A DNA stretch of 17,080 nt from C7867-002 sp964646515. Its GTDB lineage: Bacteria > Patescibacteriota > Minisyncoccia > Phycocordibacterales > PALSA-1337. The notes below the pieces were generated by a model. It searched no databases. It was not told the DNA's origin and was given only the letters and a program-made list of their open reading frames with translations. The translations under genes and the position numbers were made by a program. Shown here one piece after another: positions 15,690-17,080 of this stretch (positions are counted from its first letter, which is position 1; every line of letters starts with the position of its first letter). Location of the stretch: the NCBI GenBank assembly GCA_964646515.1, contig CAZYES010000018.1, positions 1 to 17,080 of the forward strand, written 5' to 3'.

Positions 15690-15743
15690 TTTTGTCCAGT
15701 ACACTACTTGTACTGGACAAAAAAGACCCATTCTGTCCAGTAC
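15690..15743 (+). promoter_or_regulatory. Operator-like inverted repeat plus extra half-site before the ATPase gene
   Basis: A perfect 13-bp inverted repeat (15690-15702/15710-15722, core gtccagtac/gtactggac) has a 7-nt loop. A third copy of the half-site, tgtccagtac, is at 15734-15743, ending 12 nt before the ATG. A partial copy, 'ccagt', is at 15686. TTGACT at 15676-15681 could be a -35. No T-run follows the stem in either direction, so a binding site for a dimeric repressor is more likely than a terminator. Confidence 0.5.
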
Positions 15744-15755
15744 GACTAAAATACT

Positions 15756-17051
15756 ATGCAAAATAGCATGTTAAAAGAAATAGTTTCCAACCAAAAACTG
15801 CAAAAAGAGCAGCTTTTGACTTTGCCGTACATAGATCGAGTCAAGATGCCATTTGGCAAGAAATGGCTAGATACAAGTTTGATAAAGGTTGTACTTGGTC
15901 CTCGTCGAGCTGGTAAGTCTGTCTTCTCACTTGTGCTTCTCAGGGATCGACCGTTCATGTACTTCAATTTTGATGATGAGGTCTTGTCGAGTCTTGGTGG
16001 CATAAGAACTGATGAACTCATGAAGCAATTGCATGCCACATACGGTTCAGTAAAGACGATTCTTTTTGATGAGATACAGAATTTGCCTAAGTGGGAGCTT
16101 TTCGCAAATCGTCTGCATCGTGAAGGATATAATCTGGTGATAACGGGATCCAATGCACACCTGCTTTCAAAAGAGCTCGCCACACATCTCACGGGAAGAC
16201 ATATGCCTATAGAGATATTGCCGTTTGATTTCAATGAATTTTTGAAAGCGAAGAAATTTACTATTGGTCTAGAATATAGCTCTTTGCCACAAAAGCGTGG
16301 CGAGCTCCTGAATCTCATGGAAAATTATCTTGTGAATGGAGGTTTCCCAGAAGTAGCCGTGAACAACGTTGACTCTAAGGAATACCTCGAAATCCTGCTT
16401 GATTCGCTCCTCTTCAAGGATGTAGTCAAAAGACACAGGGTCAAATTATCGATCCAGATAGGAAATCTGGCGGCGTATTTGGTAAACAACTTTGCGAATC
16501 TATATACGATACGCAAATTGCTAGAAGTCCTAAATCTGAAAAGTACTTCAACCACCGAAAAATATATAACATATCTTGAGGAAGCATATCTAGTCTTCTC
16601 ATTGTTACGCTATTCTCCAAAATCTATACAGCGGATAAAGTCGCCGAGAAAAGTATATGCCGTTGATAACGGTTTTGTGACCGCAAAAGCAATTCAGCAT
16701 TCTCCCGACAAAGGCAAGCTAATGGAGAACCTCGTATTTACCGAACTCATAAAGCGCGGGGTCAAGCCAAATCGAGACTTGTTCTACTATAAGACCCGCA
16801 ATGATCGTGAGGTTGATTTTGTCATTAAGAAGGGTATAGAGGCGACCGAACTTATTCAAGTTTGCTATGATTCTATATCAGTAGATGTGGAGCAACGAGA
16901 GACAAAGGCGCTGTTTGAGGCGAGCGGTGAGCTCAATGTCAGAAAGCTCACAGTTTTAACATGGGATGAAAAGAAGGAAGTTGAAAAGAATGGAATGAAA
17001 GTGCAATTCGTTCCCCTATGGCAATGGTTGACGACGGAAACGGGAATGTAG
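15756..17051 (+). CDS. AAA_14/DUF4143 family ATPase (COG1373 type)
   Basis: This complete 431-residue protein has a P-loop ATPase domain. Walker A is G48-P-R-R-A-G-K54-S55, and Walker B 'TILFDEIQ' has D105-E106. The sensor-like stretch 'ITGSNAHLLS' (129-138) is followed by R148 in 'HLTGR'. The DUF4143 part starts near 'GGFPEV' (195-200) and continues through 'FKDVVKRH' (220-227). It ends in a nuclease-like fold with 'MENLVFTEL' (323-331), 'REVDFVI' (351-357) and 'LIQVCYD' (366-372). Related proteins are widespread, often patchily inherited, in archaea and CPR bacteria. Their cellular role is unsettled; nucleic-acid or defence functions are only suggestions. The 'VCYD' where some homologues have 'VKY' makes nuclease activity doubtful. 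A start at ATG 15768 (M5) is possible. The upstream operator suggests self-contained regulation. Confidence 0.92.
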   Translation: MQNSMLKEIVSNQKLQKEQLLTLPYIDRVKMPFGKKWLDTSLIKVVLGPRRAGKSVFSLVLLRDRPFMYFNFDDEVLSSLGGIRTDELMKQLHATYGSVKTILFDEIQNLPKWELFANRLHREGYNLVITGSNAHLLSKELATHLTGRHMPIEILPFDFNEFLKAKKFTIGLEYSSLPQKRGELLNLMENYLVNGGFPEVAVNNVDSKEYLEILLDSLLFKDVVKRHRVKLSIQIGNLAAYLVNNFANLYTIRKLLEVLNLKSTSTTEKYITYLEEAYLVFSLLRYSPKSIQRIKSPRKVYAVDNGFVTAKAIQHSPDKGKLMENLVFTELIKRGVKPNRDLFYYKTRNDREVDFVIKKGIEATELIQVCYDSISVDVEQRETKALFEASGELNVRKLTVLTWDEKKEVEKNGMKVQFVPLWQWLTTETGM

Positions 17052-17080
17052 AAGACCAAAATTTTATGGCGAATTATGAC

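Noticed and set aside
15690..15722. Rho-independent terminator
   Set aside because: The 13-bp stem is followed by A-rich, not T-rich, sequence on the plus strand, and no T-run follows it on the minus strand.
15551..15755. DGR template repeat directly downstream of the variable region
   Set aside because: I compared this AT-rich stretch with 15420-15547 by eye and found no near-copy.

Overview
The window looks like a scaffold piece from a Candidate Phyla Radiation (Patescibacteria, probably Parcubacteria-type) bacterium. The signs are an AT-rich, tightly packed layout, a 23S rRNA gene broken by introns, envelope proteins with a C-x-D-G-x-x-N-G-x-E ... DCGG-x-C-x-x-x-C motif beside a FtsW/RodA gene, giant secreted Ig/PKD-type proteins, and a probable diversity-generating-retroelement (DGR) target protein. 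No 16S gene or universal single-copy protein is present, so the phylum is an inference. The standard genetic code fits: long reading frames have no in-frame TGA.

Region 1 (1-3337, + strand) is the 3' part of an rRNA operon. The 23S gene enters already in progress and ends near 3031. It holds two insertions at classic intron hot spots. The first (871-1656), at E. coli position 1931, carries a single-motif LAGLIDADG endonuclease gene. The second (2318-2734), at position 2593, is a compact group I intron with no ORF whose P1, P2, P3, P7, P8, P9 and P10 can be paired by eye. A structured spacer and a 5S gene (3226-3337) follow.

Region 2 (3438-10809, + strand) is an envelope block: a six-helix membrane protein, a single-pass Cys-motif protein, a FtsW/RodA glycan polymerase, and a 1454-residue secreted protein with an internal transmembrane hairpin and several Ig/PKD-like repeats.

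Region 3 (10851-13419) is surface-polysaccharide synthesis: a GT4 glycosyltransferase on the minus strand and a divergent WbaP/WcaJ-type polyprenyl-phosphate sugar-1-phosphate transferase that runs into a 100-N scaffold gap (13420-13519).

Region 4 (13520-17080) starts inside a long surface protein with phage-tail-like 'G-x-x-I-x-G-x-x-G-T' repeats, a duplicated beta module and a C-terminal segment that looks like a DGR variable region. Then comes an operator-like inverted repeat and a complete AAA/DUF4143 ATPase. No reverse transcriptase or template repeat is visible in the window.

Taken together the genes point to the cell surface: wall glycan polymerisation, polysaccharide priming and extension, and two large adhesin-like proteins, one probably hypervariable. 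The most notable points are the candidate DGR variable region, the P2/P8 hairpin pair with a compensatory swap in the L2593 intron, and the non-canonical 3' end of the L1931 intron.
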